Origin: PALSA-612 sp963755155
GTDB taxonomy: Bacteria > Actinomycetota > Thermoleophilia > Gaiellales > Gaiellaceae
Length of the DNA stretch: 64,000 nucleotides
Direction of reading: 5' to 3'
NCBI GenBank assembly: GCA_963755155.1
Contig: CAVWIV010000004.1
Location: forward strand, 310,001-374,000
Part shown: positions 46,065-53,948 of the stretch, one piece after another
Layout: every line of letters starts with the position of its first letter
How positions within the stretch are numbered: the first letter of the stretch is position 1
Position numbers and translations under genes: made by a program
Notes under the pieces: generated by a model
Told to the model about the DNA's origin: nothing
What the model saw: only the letters and a program-made list of their open reading frames with translations
Database searches by the model: none

Positions 46065-46800
46065 CCTCACACGAGAGCTCAGCATCCTCGGGAACTTCGC
46101 GTCTCACGAAGGCCAGAGCCGCGACGCGGCCGTTATCGCGGATAGCGCTCGTGACGCGACCGACCGCTTTGCCCTCGTACGAGAGCTCGGCGTCATAGGC
46201 AGGCAGCTCGTCGCCCTCGATGGCGAGCAGGCGTAAGCCACGGTTCGCGCGCCCGCGATGGCGAAGCCGGGCGACAGGCTCCTGGCCCGGGTAGCAGCCC
46301 TTCGTGAAGGAGATCGCGGTCTCGTCGAGACCCGCCTCGGCGGGCAGGATGCGCTCGTCGATCTCCCGGCCCCAACGGGGCGTGCCGGCGAGCACCCGCA
46401 ACCGCTCGAGCTCGTCCTCGCCCATGGTCGGCTCGAGATCCGCGTCGAGAAGCTCGACCGCCGGCGTCCCGTAATCAGCCGTTGCGATCCCGGCGTCGCC
46501 GCCGAGCACGACGTGTGACGTGTGCTCCTCCGGCTCGATGTCCACCTGGGCGCGCAACCGCATGCGCGTGAGGTGCCGCAGCACGACGTCGCCGAGCTCC
46601 GGCTCGGTCAGGAGGAGGAAGTCGTCGGCGCCACGGCGCCAGACAGTGAGCGGCGCGATCACGCGCGCCTTCGGGGTCAGCAGCAACGCCTCGCACACGT
46701 CCTGCGTCACGTCGTTGGACACCATGCGCTGGAGGAACTCCTCCGCGTCCCGGCCCCTGACACCGACGTACGAGCGAGGGCGCATGGCGATGCCGTTCAC
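46003..46800 (-). CDS. ygfZ: YgfZ/GcvT-family folate-binding protein, 3' end overlapping tRNA-Arg
   Basis: 265 codons in the open frame, starting GTG at 46800 or ATG at 46785 (MRPRSYVGVRGRDAEEFLQRM). GcvT-like folds are seen, with the family-defining motif TKGCYPGQEPVARLRHRG and the downstream RLLAIEGDELP. YgfZ helps maturation or repair of iron-sulfur enzymes in a folate-dependent way. The last about 20 codons (RFERATSASAGQ-type) are simply the antisense of the tRNA gene, with the stop at 46003-46005 inside the tRNA. The native protein may end earlier, or a frameshift may have removed its stop near 46066. Confidence 0.85.
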   Translation of the reverse strand: MNGIAMRPRSYVGVRGRDAEEFLQRMVSNDVTQDVCEALLLTPKARVIAPLTVWRRGADDFLLLTEPELGDVVLRHLTRMRLRAQVDIEPEEHTSHVVLGGDAGIATADYGTPAVELLDADLEPTMGEDELERLRVLAGTPRWGREIDERILPAEAGLDETAISFTKGCYPGQEPVARLRHRGRANRGLRLLAIEGDELPAYDAELSYEGKAVGRVTSAIRDNGRVAALAFVRREVPEDAELSCEVRPARFERATSASAGQRSIP

Positions 46801-46822
46801 GCTGGCAGTGTAGGGAGAGCCG

Positions 46823-48106
46823 TCAGACCGGCCGAATGGTGACTCGGAGACCCGGGCTCGGGCGCCAGTGGTTCCAGTGGAGGCGCCCTCGTGTCGCCTG
46901 CCCGTCCCACTCCACGTCCCAGTCGAAGCCGCGTGCCAGCTCTTCGAGGACTGCGCGGCAGATCATCGTCGTGAGGCCGACTCCGACGCAGTGGTGCGGC
47001 CCCCAGCCGAACGGTGAGTACTCGGACTGGCTGAACCGGCGTTCAGCGAAGCGATCGGGGTCAAAGCGCTCCGGATCCTCGAACACGGCTGGGTCGCGAT
47101 GGCTCTCCCAGACGCCGATCCGGAGCAACCAGCCCCGCGGGAGCCGGTGCCCTTCGAACTCGATGTCCTCTTCGATCCTGCGGTACAGGAACTCGCTCTG
47201 AGCCAGCCTGAGCGTCTCGAGCATCACTCGTTCCGCAAGGCTGCTGTCCGCGTTGCCGTTGGAGCGAGCCTCGTCGGCCAGCCGTTCACGCAGGTCGCGA
47301 CCGGAGCCCACCATCGCGAGCATCCAGCACAGGAGCCCCGCGACGTCTGAGGACGCATTCCGCTGGATGAAGAGGAGATTGTCCACGCAGGTGAGGTCCG
47401 GCAGCCGTGGGTCGAGCGCGACCATCGCACCGAGGGAGCCACCCGATTCGCTGCCTTCGCCGCATCTCAGCCGATCGACCTTCGCCTCGACGAGAGAGCG
47501 AAGCGCAGCGAGCGCCTCCCTCGCCTCCGGTGTGAGCCGTCTCGACGCGTTCTGCGCCGCGATCGCCGCGTAGGCAGCTGCGAACTCCTCGTAGGGCGGC
47601 TGGCCACGGACGAGCCCGAAGAGCGTATGCGCGACGGAATCGTGTGCGATGCGTTGGAGGTAGGGCACGGGAGCGACACCGCCATTGAGCACGCAGTCGT
47701 CCGCCATGAGTCGTAGCTCGCGTCGTGCGACTTCCCGCACAACGGGTTCCGCCTCGTCGATCACGGATGGTCCGAGTGCCCTGCGAAAGATGGAGTTGTA
47801 CTTACGGTGGTGGTCGCCCTCCATGTAGCGGAGCAGACCACCCGTGACGTCCTTCTGGTAACGAAGGGTCGTGCCCCCCAGAGAGTCCGCGTGCTCTCGC
47901 AGTAGCCGGTGTCCGCGCTCGAGCCCGACGACGCAGACGCTACGACGAAACTGCTGTCGCGTTCTGAAGACCGGACCGAGCTCCTGGGCGCGTTTGAGGT
48001 AGTACCGCCGGTCTCGGAGAGACTGAAGAGAGGATGCGATCGACAGCGATCCCGGCGGCAGGCGCCGACGCGGCCACTGAATCCCCAACACCGCCCAATC
48101 CTGCAA
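46823..48106 (-). CDS. Cytochrome P450
   Basis: 427 codons; the start at 48106 is TTG, and GTG at 48091 or a later codon is possible. Heme-binding loop FGWGPHHCVGVGLT (Cys as fifth iron ligand), K-helix ETLRLAQSE (ExxR) and the PERFxPxRF-like segment EDPERFDPDRFAERRFS are all present. The I-helix region (NASSDVAGLLCWMLAMV) lacks the usual Ala-Gly-x-Asp/Glu-Thr pattern, so its oxygen activation may be atypical. No ferredoxin or reductase gene is adjacent. It is divergent from the molybdoenzyme gene by 38 bp; substrate unknown. Confidence 0.88.
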   Translation of the reverse strand: MQDWAVLGIQWPRRRLPPGSLSIASSLQSLRDRRYYLKRAQELGPVFRTRQQFRRSVCVVGLERGHRLLREHADSLGGTTLRYQKDVTGGLLRYMEGDHHRKYNSIFRRALGPSVIDEAEPVVREVARRELRLMADDCVLNGGVAPVPYLQRIAHDSVAHTLFGLVRGQPPYEEFAAAYAAIAAQNASRRLTPEAREALAALRSLVEAKVDRLRCGEGSESGGSLGAMVALDPRLPDLTCVDNLLFIQRNASSDVAGLLCWMLAMVGSGRDLRERLADEARSNGNADSSLAERVMLETLRLAQSEFLYRRIEEDIEFEGHRLPRGWLLRIGVWESHRDPAVFEDPERFDPDRFAERRFSQSEYSPFGWGPHHCVGVGLTTMICRAVLEELARGFDWDVEWDGQATRGRLHWNHWRPSPGLRVTIRPV

Positions 48107-48144
48107 TCTTTTGCCCGTTACTGCGGCGGTAAGGTGATCGGCTC

Positions 48145-48756
48145 ATGGCCCTGTTCAGATCTCGCGCGGAGAAGAAGGTCGCCGACGCGGGCTACGACCC
48201 GGCGCGGCTGCCACCCGGCCAGTACATCACCGACAAGTGGCCGGTGCTTCACGCCGGGTCGGTCCCGGATACCGACCTCTCGACCTGGGACTTCCGCGTC
48301 TGGGGCCAGGTCGAGCACGAGGCTGCACTCTCATGGGAGGAGTTCAACGAGCTGCCGAGGGTCGAGGTCACGCAGGACATCCACTGCGTCACGCGCTGGA
48401 GCCGCTTCGACGTCACGTTCAGCGGCGTTCCGTGGAGCGCGCTCGCCGAGCTCGTCGCGCCCAAGCCGACCGCGAACTTCGCCATCGCGCACGCCGAGCA
48501 GGGCTACACGGCCAACTCGCCGCTGTCGGCGCTCGAGGATCCGCTCGCCCTGCTCGCCACGCATGCAGACGGCGAGCCGCTGACGCCGGAGCACGGCGGC
48601 CCGCTTCGCCTCGTCGTCCCCGGCCGGTACTTCTGGAAGAGCGCGAAGTGGCTGCGCGGGATCGAGCTCCTCTCAGCCGACCAGCCAGGCTTCTGGGAGC
48701 GCTACGGCTACCACAACGACGCAGATCCCTGGGCGGAACAGCGATACGGCTTCTAG
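48145..48756 (+). CDS. Sulfite-oxidase-like molybdopterin oxidoreductase
   Basis: 203 residues, ATG at 48145 with AAGGTGAT upstream. It is the molybdopterin-binding domain alone (YedY/SUOX family). EVTQDIHCVTRWSRFD contains the Cys that should ligate molybdenum, and VAPKPTANF, RLVVPGRYFWKSAKWLRGIELL and the WErYGYHNDADPW tail are conserved in this family. It lacks a signal peptide and a heme or dimerisation domain, so it is probably cytoplasmic. It may oxidise or reduce a small S- or N-containing compound; the substrate is unknown. Confidence 0.87.
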   Translation: MALFRSRAEKKVADAGYDPARLPPGQYITDKWPVLHAGSVPDTDLSTWDFRVWGQVEHEAALSWEEFNELPRVEVTQDIHCVTRWSRFDVTFSGVPWSALAELVAPKPTANFAIAHAEQGYTANSPLSALEDPLALLATHADGEPLTPEHGGPLRLVVPGRYFWKSAKWLRGIELLSADQPGFWERYGYHNDADPWAEQRYGF

Positions 48757-48763
48757 GGCTTCG

Positions 48764-49231
48764 CTACTGACTCTCGGGAGGTAGGTCGAAGCGAGCGATG
48801 ATTCCGTCGTCGCCGCCTTCGGGCACCGGGCGTTCGGGATGGCGAGTCGCCACCCACGCGACTCCCCGCTCCGGGTAAGCGACAACGTCAGGAAATCGCT
48901 TGGACGAGATCGCGAGCAGCCGAACCGGCTCGTCCGTCGGGTTAAAGAAATCGTGCAGCCCTTCCGGGCCCTCAGGGAAGTACACGACATCTCCGGGCGA
49001 AAGCTGTTCCTCGCCCTCCGGAGTGCGCACGGTCGGTGTACCGGCGAGGACGAAGAACATCTCCTCGACGCCGTAGTGCATGTGCAACGGGCCTCCTGAT
49101 GAGCCTGGCAAGAGCTCGCGCAGAGAGGCGCCGAGGACGTCCGCGCCAAACGTATGGCCGAACCAACGCTCGCGCACGTCGTCGCTCACCTGATCCCAGG
49201 GTTCGTCGGCCAAGAAGTTCAAGCGGTACAT
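48764..49231 (-). CDS. Cupin-domain protein
   Basis: 155 residues from the ATG at 49231, with a GGAGG ribosome site 4 nt upstream. The cupin motifs are GGPLHMHYGVEEMFFVLAG (G-x5-HxHx3-E type metal site) and PGDVVYFPEGPEGLHDFFNP (second His). It is a single-domain small cupin, so it may be a sugar isomerase-like, dioxygenase-like or simple binding protein. It ends 7 bp from the molybdoenzyme stop, tail-to-tail. Confidence 0.82.
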   Translation of the reverse strand: MYRLNFLADEPWDQVSDDVRERWFGHTFGADVLGASLRELLPGSSGGPLHMHYGVEEMFFVLAGTPTVRTPEGEEQLSPGDVVYFPEGPEGLHDFFNPTDEPVRLLAISSKRFPDVVAYPERGVAWVATRHPERPVPEGGDDGIIARFDLPPESQ

Positions 49232-49326
49232 GGCTCCTCCGTTTCGCGGTCGCCGCGTGTTCGAGGAGCCTAGTTTGATGTGGGCGAGCGTCCTTCGGCT
49301 CTCCACGAGCAGGGCAGCTTGTAGCT

Positions 49327-49366
49327 GGTGCCAGGCACCAGTTACGTGTCTGTTCCAACTTCGTGC
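49327..49366 (+). repeat. Left arm of a 40-bp inverted repeat
   Basis: 40 bp matching 49655-49694 in inverse orientation with one mismatch. It opens with the palindrome GGTGCC-A-GGCACC. It lies in the 620-bp gene-free stretch between the cupin gene and groEL. Between the arms is one copy of the structured repeat and a hairpin. The palindrome is reminiscent of REP-type repeats (inference). Confidence 0.75.
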
Positions 49367-49407
49367 AAAGTTCGTTCTAGGCACGTCGGGTGGAAGTGGA
49401 CGAGGGT

Positions 49408-49534
49408 GACGGCTGGGCCGTCATCCTCGCTACGGCAAACCGTCGCTCTACGAGCCAGCTTCGAATCACGGATCTCCGCCGCTGACCTGCGACCAGAAGA
49501 AGGGGGCTCGTGGGGAAACATGGTTTCCCCCACG
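49408..49534 (+). repeat. Structured intergenic repeat, copy 1
   Basis: 127 bp aligning along its length with 49725-49849. It opens with hairpin GACGGC-TGG-GCCGTC (49408-49422) and contains TCGCT and GCAAAC blocks and GAAGAAGGGGGC. It ends with a long hairpin around GGGGAAAC-ATG-GTTTCCCC (49509-49534, one bulged C). No protein is supported in it. It lies inside the 40-bp inverted repeat. Confidence 0.75.
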
Positions 49535-49544
49535 TAGAACGAGA

Positions 49545-49568
49545 AAGGGCCGCCAGTAGGCGGCCCTT
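49545..49568. terminator. 10-bp hairpin AAGGGCCGCC-AGTA-GGCGGCCCTT
   Basis: Perfect stem with a 4-nt loop and AT-rich ends (GAGAA upstream, CTG after). It looks like a bidirectional Rho-independent terminator of short type. There is no coding gene directly before it, so it may end a transcript through the structured repeat copy 1. Confidence 0.6.
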
Positions 49569-49654
49569 CTGCCATCGAGAGGATGGGGAGGTGGGCAAAG
49601 TGATATCGGGCGACCTGCCCGATCCCTCGTACCCCGTTAGAGGGAACCGAATTG

Positions 49655-49694
49655 GCACGAAGTTGGAACAGACACGTAACTCGTGCCTGGCACC
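49655..49694 (-). repeat. Right arm of the 40-bp inverted repeat
   Basis: Reverse complement of 49327-49366 with a single mismatch (39 of 40). The distance between the arms is 288 bp. Just outside it, after about 30 bp, begins copy 2 of the structured repeat. Confidence 0.75.
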
Positions 49695-49724
49695 GAAGGC
49701 GTCGGACCCCCCAACGACGAAGGT

Positions 49725-49849
49725 GCCGGCTAGGCCGGCACCTTCGCTAGAGCAAACGTCGCTCCGAGACCCCCTCTGTATCACCGCGCCAGTCGCCGAC
49801 CGGCCACGTGAAGAAGGGGGCACACGGGGGAAACATGGTTTCCCCCGTG
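49725..49849 (+). repeat. Structured intergenic repeat, copy 2, abutting the groEL stop
   Basis: 125 bp homologous to copy 1. Hairpin GCCGGC-TAG-GCCGGC at 49725-49739 is at the left. At the right, 49823-49834 and 49838-49849 form a perfect 12-bp stem around ATG. Relative to copy 1, bases on both sides of both stems change together (A-T to C-G; GT..AC to AC..GT), which preserves pairing. It ends 3 bp before the groEL stop codon, so it could serve as the groEL terminator. Confidence 0.78.
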
Positions 49850-49852
49850 CCG

Positions 49853-51475
49853 TTACATCATGTCCGGCATACCGCCCGGCATACCGCCGCCGCCACCGTT
49901 CTTCTCCGGCGCCTCGGCGACGATTGCCTCGGTCGTGAGGATGTTCTTCGCGATCGACGCGGCGTTCTGCAGCGCCGAGCGCGTGACCATCGTCGGGTCG
50001 ATGATGCCGGCCGCGACGAGGTCCTCGATCTCGCCGGTGTCGACGTTCAGGCCCTGGCCCTTCTTGGCGCGGCGGACCTGGTCGACGACGACGGAGCCCT
50101 CGAGGCCACCGTTGTACGCCAGCTGGCGGAGCGGCTCCTCGAGCGAGCGGAGGATGATCTGCGCGCCCGTCTTCTCGTCACCCTCGTAGGCGTCGAGCTT
50201 GATCGCAGAGGCCGCGTTGAGCAGTGCGACGCCGCCTCCCGAGCCGATGCCCTCCTCGAGGGCGGCACGGGTGGCCTTGAGCGCGTCCTCGACGCGGTGC
50301 TTCTTCTCCTTGATCTCGACCTCGGTAGCGGCACCCACCTTGACGACGGCGACGCCGCCGGCAAGCTTGGCCAGCCGCTCCTGGAGCTTCTCGCGGTCGA
50401 AGTCGGAGTCGGTGTTCTCGATCTCGGACTTCAGCTGCTTGATGCGGCCCTTGATGTCGTCGGACTTGCCGCCACCCTCGATGATCGTGGTCGTGTCCTT
50501 GTCGACGACCACCTTGCGAGCATGGCCGAGCTGCGAGATCTTCGTGTTCTCGAGCTTGAGCCCCATCTCCTCGGTGATGACCTCACCGCCGGAGACGATG
50601 GCGATGTCCTCGAGCATCCGCTTGCGGCGGTCACCGAAGCCCGGCGCCTTGACGGCGACGGCGGTGAACGTGCCGCGAAGCTTGTTGACGACGATCGTCG
50701 CGAGCGACTCGCCCTCGACGTCCTCGGCCACGATCAGCAGCGGCCGGCCGGCCTGGATGACCTGCTCGAGCACGGGCAGGATGTCCTTGACCGCGCCGAT
50801 CTTCTGGTTCGCGATGAGGATGTACGGGTCCTCGAGCACGGCTTCCATGCGCTCGGGGTCGGTGATCATGTACGGCGACAGGTAGCCCTTGTCGAACTGC
50901 ATGCCCTCCGTGAACTCGAGCTCGAGGCCGAACGTCTGGCCCTCCTCGACGTTCACGACGCCGTCCTTGCCGACCTTCTCGATCGCGTCCGCAATGACGT
51001 CGCCGATCTCGCGCTCACGCGAGACGACGGTGCCGACGCGGGCGATGTCCTCCTTGCCGGAGACCTCCTTCGAGTTCTTCTTGAGCTCCTCGACGACCGC
51101 CTCGACGGCTCTCTCGATGCCGCGCTTGAGCCCCATCGGGTTCGCGCCTGCGGCGACGTTCTTCAGGCCCTCGCGGACGATGGCCTGTGCGAGCACCGTC
51201 GCGGTGGTCGTGCCGTCGCCGGCGACGTCGTCCGTCGAGGTCGCTGCCTCGCGGATGAGCTGCGCGCCCTGGTTCTCGAAGACGTCCTCGACCTCGATCT
51301 CGCGTGCGATCGTGACGCCGTCGTTCGTGATCGTGGGCGCGCCGAACTTCTTGTCCAGCACGACGTAACGACCCTTGGGACCGAGCGTCACCTTGACCGT
51401 GTCGGCGAGGATGTTCACCCCGCGCTCAAGCGCGCGTCGGGCGTCCTCGTTGAACTTCAACTCTTTGTGAGCCAT
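49853..51475 (-). CDS. groEL: Chaperonin GroEL (60 kDa)
   Basis: 540 residues, complete and intact. The opening AHKELKFNEDARRALERGVN, the ATP site VTLGPKGRYVVLDKKFG and DGTTTATVLAQAIVREG, the apical GYLSPYMITDP region and the C-terminal GGGGGMPGGMPDMM tail are textbook. It folds cytosolic proteins with GroES. It lies 25 bp after the groES stop on the same strand and is controlled by the CIRCE element in front of groES. Confidence 0.98.
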   Translation of the reverse strand: MAHKELKFNEDARRALERGVNILADTVKVTLGPKGRYVVLDKKFGAPTITNDGVTIAREIEVEDVFENQGAQLIREAATSTDDVAGDGTTTATVLAQAIVREGLKNVAAGANPMGLKRGIERAVEAVVEELKKNSKEVSGKEDIARVGTVVSREREIGDVIADAIEKVGKDGVVNVEEGQTFGLELEFTEGMQFDKGYLSPYMITDPERMEAVLEDPYILIANQKIGAVKDILPVLEQVIQAGRPLLIVAEDVEGESLATIVVNKLRGTFTAVAVKAPGFGDRRKRMLEDIAIVSGGEVITEEMGLKLENTKISQLGHARKVVVDKDTTTIIEGGGKSDDIKGRIKQLKSEIENTDSDFDREKLQERLAKLAGGVAVVKVGAATEVEIKEKKHRVEDALKATRAALEEGIGSGGGVALLNAASAIKLDAYEGDEKTGAQIILRSLEEPLRQLAYNGGLEGSVVVDQVRRAKKGQGLNVDTGEIEDLVAAGIIDPTMVTRSALQNAASIAKNILTTEAIVAEAPEKNGGGGGMPGGMPDMM

Positions 51476-51500
51476 GTCTCTCCTCTGCTTCCTTTGCCTA

Positions 51501-51839
51501 CTAGGCCTTCGCCCCGGCCAACTCGCGCTTGCCCTTGGCCTTGGCCTTCTGGGCCACGACCTTGGCGAGCACGTCCGACTCGCGAAGGATCAGGTACTCG
51601 TCGGCGCCGAGCTTGACCTCGGTGCCGCCGTACTTCGAGTAGATGATCTCGTCACCCACGTCGACGTCCATGGGGATGTACTCCCCGTCCTCGTCACGGC
51701 CACCCGGGCCGACCGCCATAACGCGGCCGCGCTGGGGCTTCTCAACTGCCGTGTCCGGCAGGACGATCCCGCTCGCCGTCGTCGCCTCTTCCTCGAGAGC
51801 CTCGACGATGAGCCTGTCTCCAAGCGGCTGCAGATCCAT
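51501..51839 (-). CDS. groES: Co-chaperonin GroES
   Basis: 112 residues from the ATG at 51839. A GTG two codons upstream (51845) is too close to the GAGGAGG ribosome site, so the ATG is preferred. LQPLGDRLIVEALEEE, GIVLPDTAVEKPQRG, VMAVGPGG and VGDEIIYSKYGGTEVKL (roof and mobile loop regions) are typical. It caps the GroEL cage during folding. The protein is slightly longer than usual because of a Lys/Ala-rich C-terminal tail (QKAKAKGKRELAGAKA). Confidence 0.95.
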   Translation of the reverse strand: MDLQPLGDRLIVEALEEEATTASGIVLPDTAVEKPQRGRVMAVGPGGRDEDGEYIPMDVDVGDEIIYSKYGGTEVKLGADEYLILRESDVLAKVVAQKAKAKGKRELAGAKA

Positions 51840-51875
51840 CCGCACTCCTCCTCGCTACGACTTTGTGACACTTGT

Positions 51876-51900
51876 TGGCACTCGATTATCGAGAGTGCCA
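51876..51900. promoter_or_regulatory. CIRCE element (HrcA operator)
   Basis: TGGCACTC-N9-GAGTGCCA, a perfect inverted repeat matching the consensus TTAGCACTC-N9-GAGTGCTAA of the HrcA heat-shock repressor. It lies between the groES promoter -10 element and the groES start, so HrcA binding would block transcription of groES-groEL at normal temperature. Confidence 0.9.
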
Positions 51901-51904
51901 GACC

Positions 51905-51934
51905 ATTCTACGAAGGTTGAAGCGGGTCGCGCAA
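51905..51934 (-). promoter_or_regulatory. groESL promoter (TTGCGC-N18-TAGAAT)
   Basis: On the minus strand, a -35-like TTGCGC (51934-51929) and a -10-like TAGAAT (51910-51905) with an 18-bp spacer. They precede the CIRCE element, which would cover the transcription start. Consensus similarity is moderate, but the position is exactly as in other CIRCE-regulated operons. Confidence 0.6.
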
Positions 51935-51966
51935 GGAATCTGCGCAAGATTGTCACAATGCCAAGT

Positions 51967-52407
51967 ATGCGACGGGAGTTTTCTGCCGGCGGTGTCCTCG
52001 TGCGCCGGCTGCGCGGACGGTGGTGGCTCGCCGCTATCCGGCCCGGCGGCAAGCCCGAAGGCGTCTGGGCGCTGCCGAAGGGGCTGATCGACGCCGGAGA
52101 GCCGCCGGAGGCAACGGCGCTGCGGGAGGTGGCCGAGGAAACCGGCGCCACCGGGCGTCTCGTGGGAAAGCTCGGCGACGTCCGCTACACGTACACGTGG
52201 CAGGGCGAGCGCGTGTTCAAGGTCGTGAGCTTCTACCTCCTGCGCTACGGACGGGGCCGGCTCGGCGACGTTCCGCCCGAGCACGCCCACGAGGTGGCCG
52301 ACGTCCGCTGGCTGCCGCTCGAGGATGCTCCGCGCCTGCTCGCATACGGCGGCGAGCGCGAGATGGCCGAACGCGCTCTCGCTGCGGTCGAGAGCGACGC
52401 TTTATGA
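51967..52407 (+). CDS. NUDIX hydrolase
   Basis: 146 residues from the ATG at 51967 (another ATG at 51958 is possible). The Nudix box G-x5-E-x7-REVAEETGA (GLIDAGEPPEATALREVAEETG) lies at about residues 40-62. Opening EFSAGGVLVRR and later YTWQGERVFKVVSFYLL are typical of the family. These enzymes hydrolyse nucleoside-diphosphate-linked compounds such as ADP-ribose, NADH or dinucleotides; the substrate cannot be read from the sequence. Divergent from groES and followed by an ASCH gene. Confidence 0.9.
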   Translation: MRREFSAGGVLVRRLRGRWWLAAIRPGGKPEGVWALPKGLIDAGEPPEATALREVAEETGATGRLVGKLGDVRYTYTWQGERVFKVVSFYLLRYGRGRLGDVPPEHAHEVADVRWLPLEDAPRLLAYGGEREMAERALAAVESDAL

Positions 52408-52420
52408 TCGCCCGAGCCTC

Positions 52421-52768
52421 GTGTACGCCCTGAACTTCTACTCCCCGATCGTCGCCGACCAGCTCCGTTCGGGACGCAAGACCGCCACCATCCGGCTCGG
52501 CGACAAGTCGAAGAAGTACAAGAAGGGGATGATCGTCCAGGTCCTCTGCGGGTCGCGCTACAGCCCGCGCGAGCGCGTGTTCGACGCGGTCATCGACAAG
52601 GTCGAGGTCAAGCGGCTCGGCGAGCTGTCTCCGAACGAGGTCGAGCACGACAACCCGGAGCTCCGCTCCACCGACCACATGGCCGAGTTTCTCGCCCGGC
52701 TCTACAACCGCGACGTCTCTCTCGACGACACCGTGACGCTCATCCGCTTCTCCGAGATTCGCTCGTAG
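52421..52768 (+). CDS. ASCH-domain protein
   Basis: 115 residues, GTG at 52421. NFYSPIVADQLRSGRKTATIRLGDKSKKYKKG is the ASCH fold with the conserved GRKTATIR motif; the C-terminal LYNRDVSLDDTVTLIRFSEI closes the barrel. ASCH domains bind or process RNA or modified nucleosides, and some cleave N4-acetylcytidine. The gene sits 13 bp after the NUDIX stop, so both may act in nucleotide housekeeping (inference). Confidence 0.85.
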   Translation: MYALNFYSPIVADQLRSGRKTATIRLGDKSKKYKKGMIVQVLCGSRYSPRERVFDAVIDKVEVKRLGELSPNEVEHDNPELRSTDHMAEFLARLYNRDVSLDDTVTLIRFSEIRS

Positions 52769-53502
52769 TTGGCTGAAGCGTTCCTCTGGGGATTGCTGGC
52801 CGGCTCGTCGCTCGTCATCGGCGGGCTCGTCGCGCTCACGGGCTGGGTCGGCAACCGCCTCCTCGGCTTGATCATGGCGTTCGGCGCCGGCGTCCTCATC
52901 AGCGCCGTCGCCTACGAGCTCGTCGCCGAGGCGTTCACGACCTCGGAGTCAGGCACCGCGGTCACGCTGGGGCTGTTCGCAGGCGCAGCCGTCTTCTTCC
53001 TCGGCGACGCCGCCATCGACCGCTTCGGCGGCGGAGAAGCGCAAGAGCATGGGCGGCGCCCAGGCCTCAGGCTCGCACTACGCGATCGTGCTCGGGATCG
53101 TTCTGGACGGCATTCCCGAGGCAATGGTCATCGGCCTCGGCCTGCTCGAAGGTGTTGGCGTTAGCGCTGCAGTCGTCGCTGCCGTCTTCCTCGCCAACCT
53201 GCCGGAGGCGATCGCCGCGACGACCGGGCTCCTCACGCGCCGGCTGGCGGCGCGGGAGGATCCTTGCTCTCTGGTCGGTCGTCGCGCTCGTCACGGCGCT
53301 CGCGTCGCTCGCCGGCTACGCGCTCTTCGACAGCGCTTCCGACAACGCCGTCGCGTTCGTGCTGGCGTTCGCAGGCGGCGCGGTGCTGACGATGCTCGCC
53401 GACACGATGATGCCGGAGGCGTTCGAGCACGGCGGCAAGCTCGTCGGGCTCGCGACGACGCTGGGCTTCGCCGTTGCCTTCGCGATCACCGCCCTCGAAT
53501 AG
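52769..53502 (+). CDS. ZIP-family metal transporter (two frameshifts)
   Basis: TTG at 52769 directly after the ASCH stop. It has about seven hydrophobic helices. After shifts near 53035 and 53265 the joined product has YAIVLGIVLDGIPEAMVIGLGL, which contains the ZIP helix IV-type DGxPEA motif, and later LANLPEAIAATTGLL. A third piece continues ALWSVVALVTALASLAGYALFD and ends ALE at 53500. About 240 residues. It probably imports Zn2+ or another divalent cation at the plasma membrane. It is translationally adjacent to the ASCH gene. Confidence 0.78.
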
Positions 53503-53546
53503 AACCGTCGATAGACTCGCCGTTCCCCGAAAAATAAGGAGACGAA

Positions 53547-53936
53547 ATGCTCGCAGCCGATTACCCGTTCATGGACATCCTGTGGACGATGCTGATCTTC
53601 TTCGCCTGGATCACCTGGTTCTGGCTCCTGATCACCGTCTTCTCAGACATCTTCCGGCGCCACGACATCGGCGGCGGCGGCAAGACGCTCTGGATCATCT
53701 TCACGATCCTCACGCCGTTCCTGGGCGTGTTCGTCTACCTCATCTCCCAGGGCAAGGGCATGGCCGAGCGCAACATGAAGTCGATGCAGGCCGCTCAGGC
53801 CCAGCAAGCCGACTACATCAAGTCGGTCGCAGGCGGCGGCGCCGCCGATGAGATCGACAAGGCGAAGAGCCTGCTCGACTCGGGTGCCATCACCCAGGCC
53901 GAGTTCGACGCCATCAAGGCCAAGGCGCTCGCCTAA
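53547..53936 (+). CDS. PLDc_N-like membrane protein with SHOCT tail
   Basis: 129 residues, ATG with AAGGAGACGAA ribosome site. Two hydrophobic helices (IFFAWITWFWLLITVFSDIF and TLWIIFTILTPFLGVFVYLI) form the PLDc_N domain (cardiolipin synthase N-terminal type). A soluble segment follows, ending in a SHOCT domain (IDKAKSLLDSGAITQAEFDAIKAKAL). SHOCT domains are short oligomerisation modules. It is the first gene of the sulfatase island. A second SHOCT protein is at 56856. Function unknown. Confidence 0.8.
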   Translation: MLAADYPFMDILWTMLIFFAWITWFWLLITVFSDIFRRHDIGGGGKTLWIIFTILTPFLGVFVYLISQGKGMAERNMKSMQAAQAQQADYIKSVAGGGAADEIDKAKSLLDSGAITQAEFDAIKAKALA

Positions 53937-53948
53937 TCGTCCAGTCGT

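Noticed and set aside
49601..49623. Small inverted repeat ATCGGGC-GACCT-GCCCGAT between the two inverted-repeat arms
   Set aside because: Seven base pairs only, in GC-rich DNA and not present near copy 2; likely chance.
49808..51616. Long plus-strand open frame opposite groEL
   Set aside because: It is an artefact of the GC-rich codon usage of groEL (high third-position GC leaves the opposite strand open); groEL is unmistakable.
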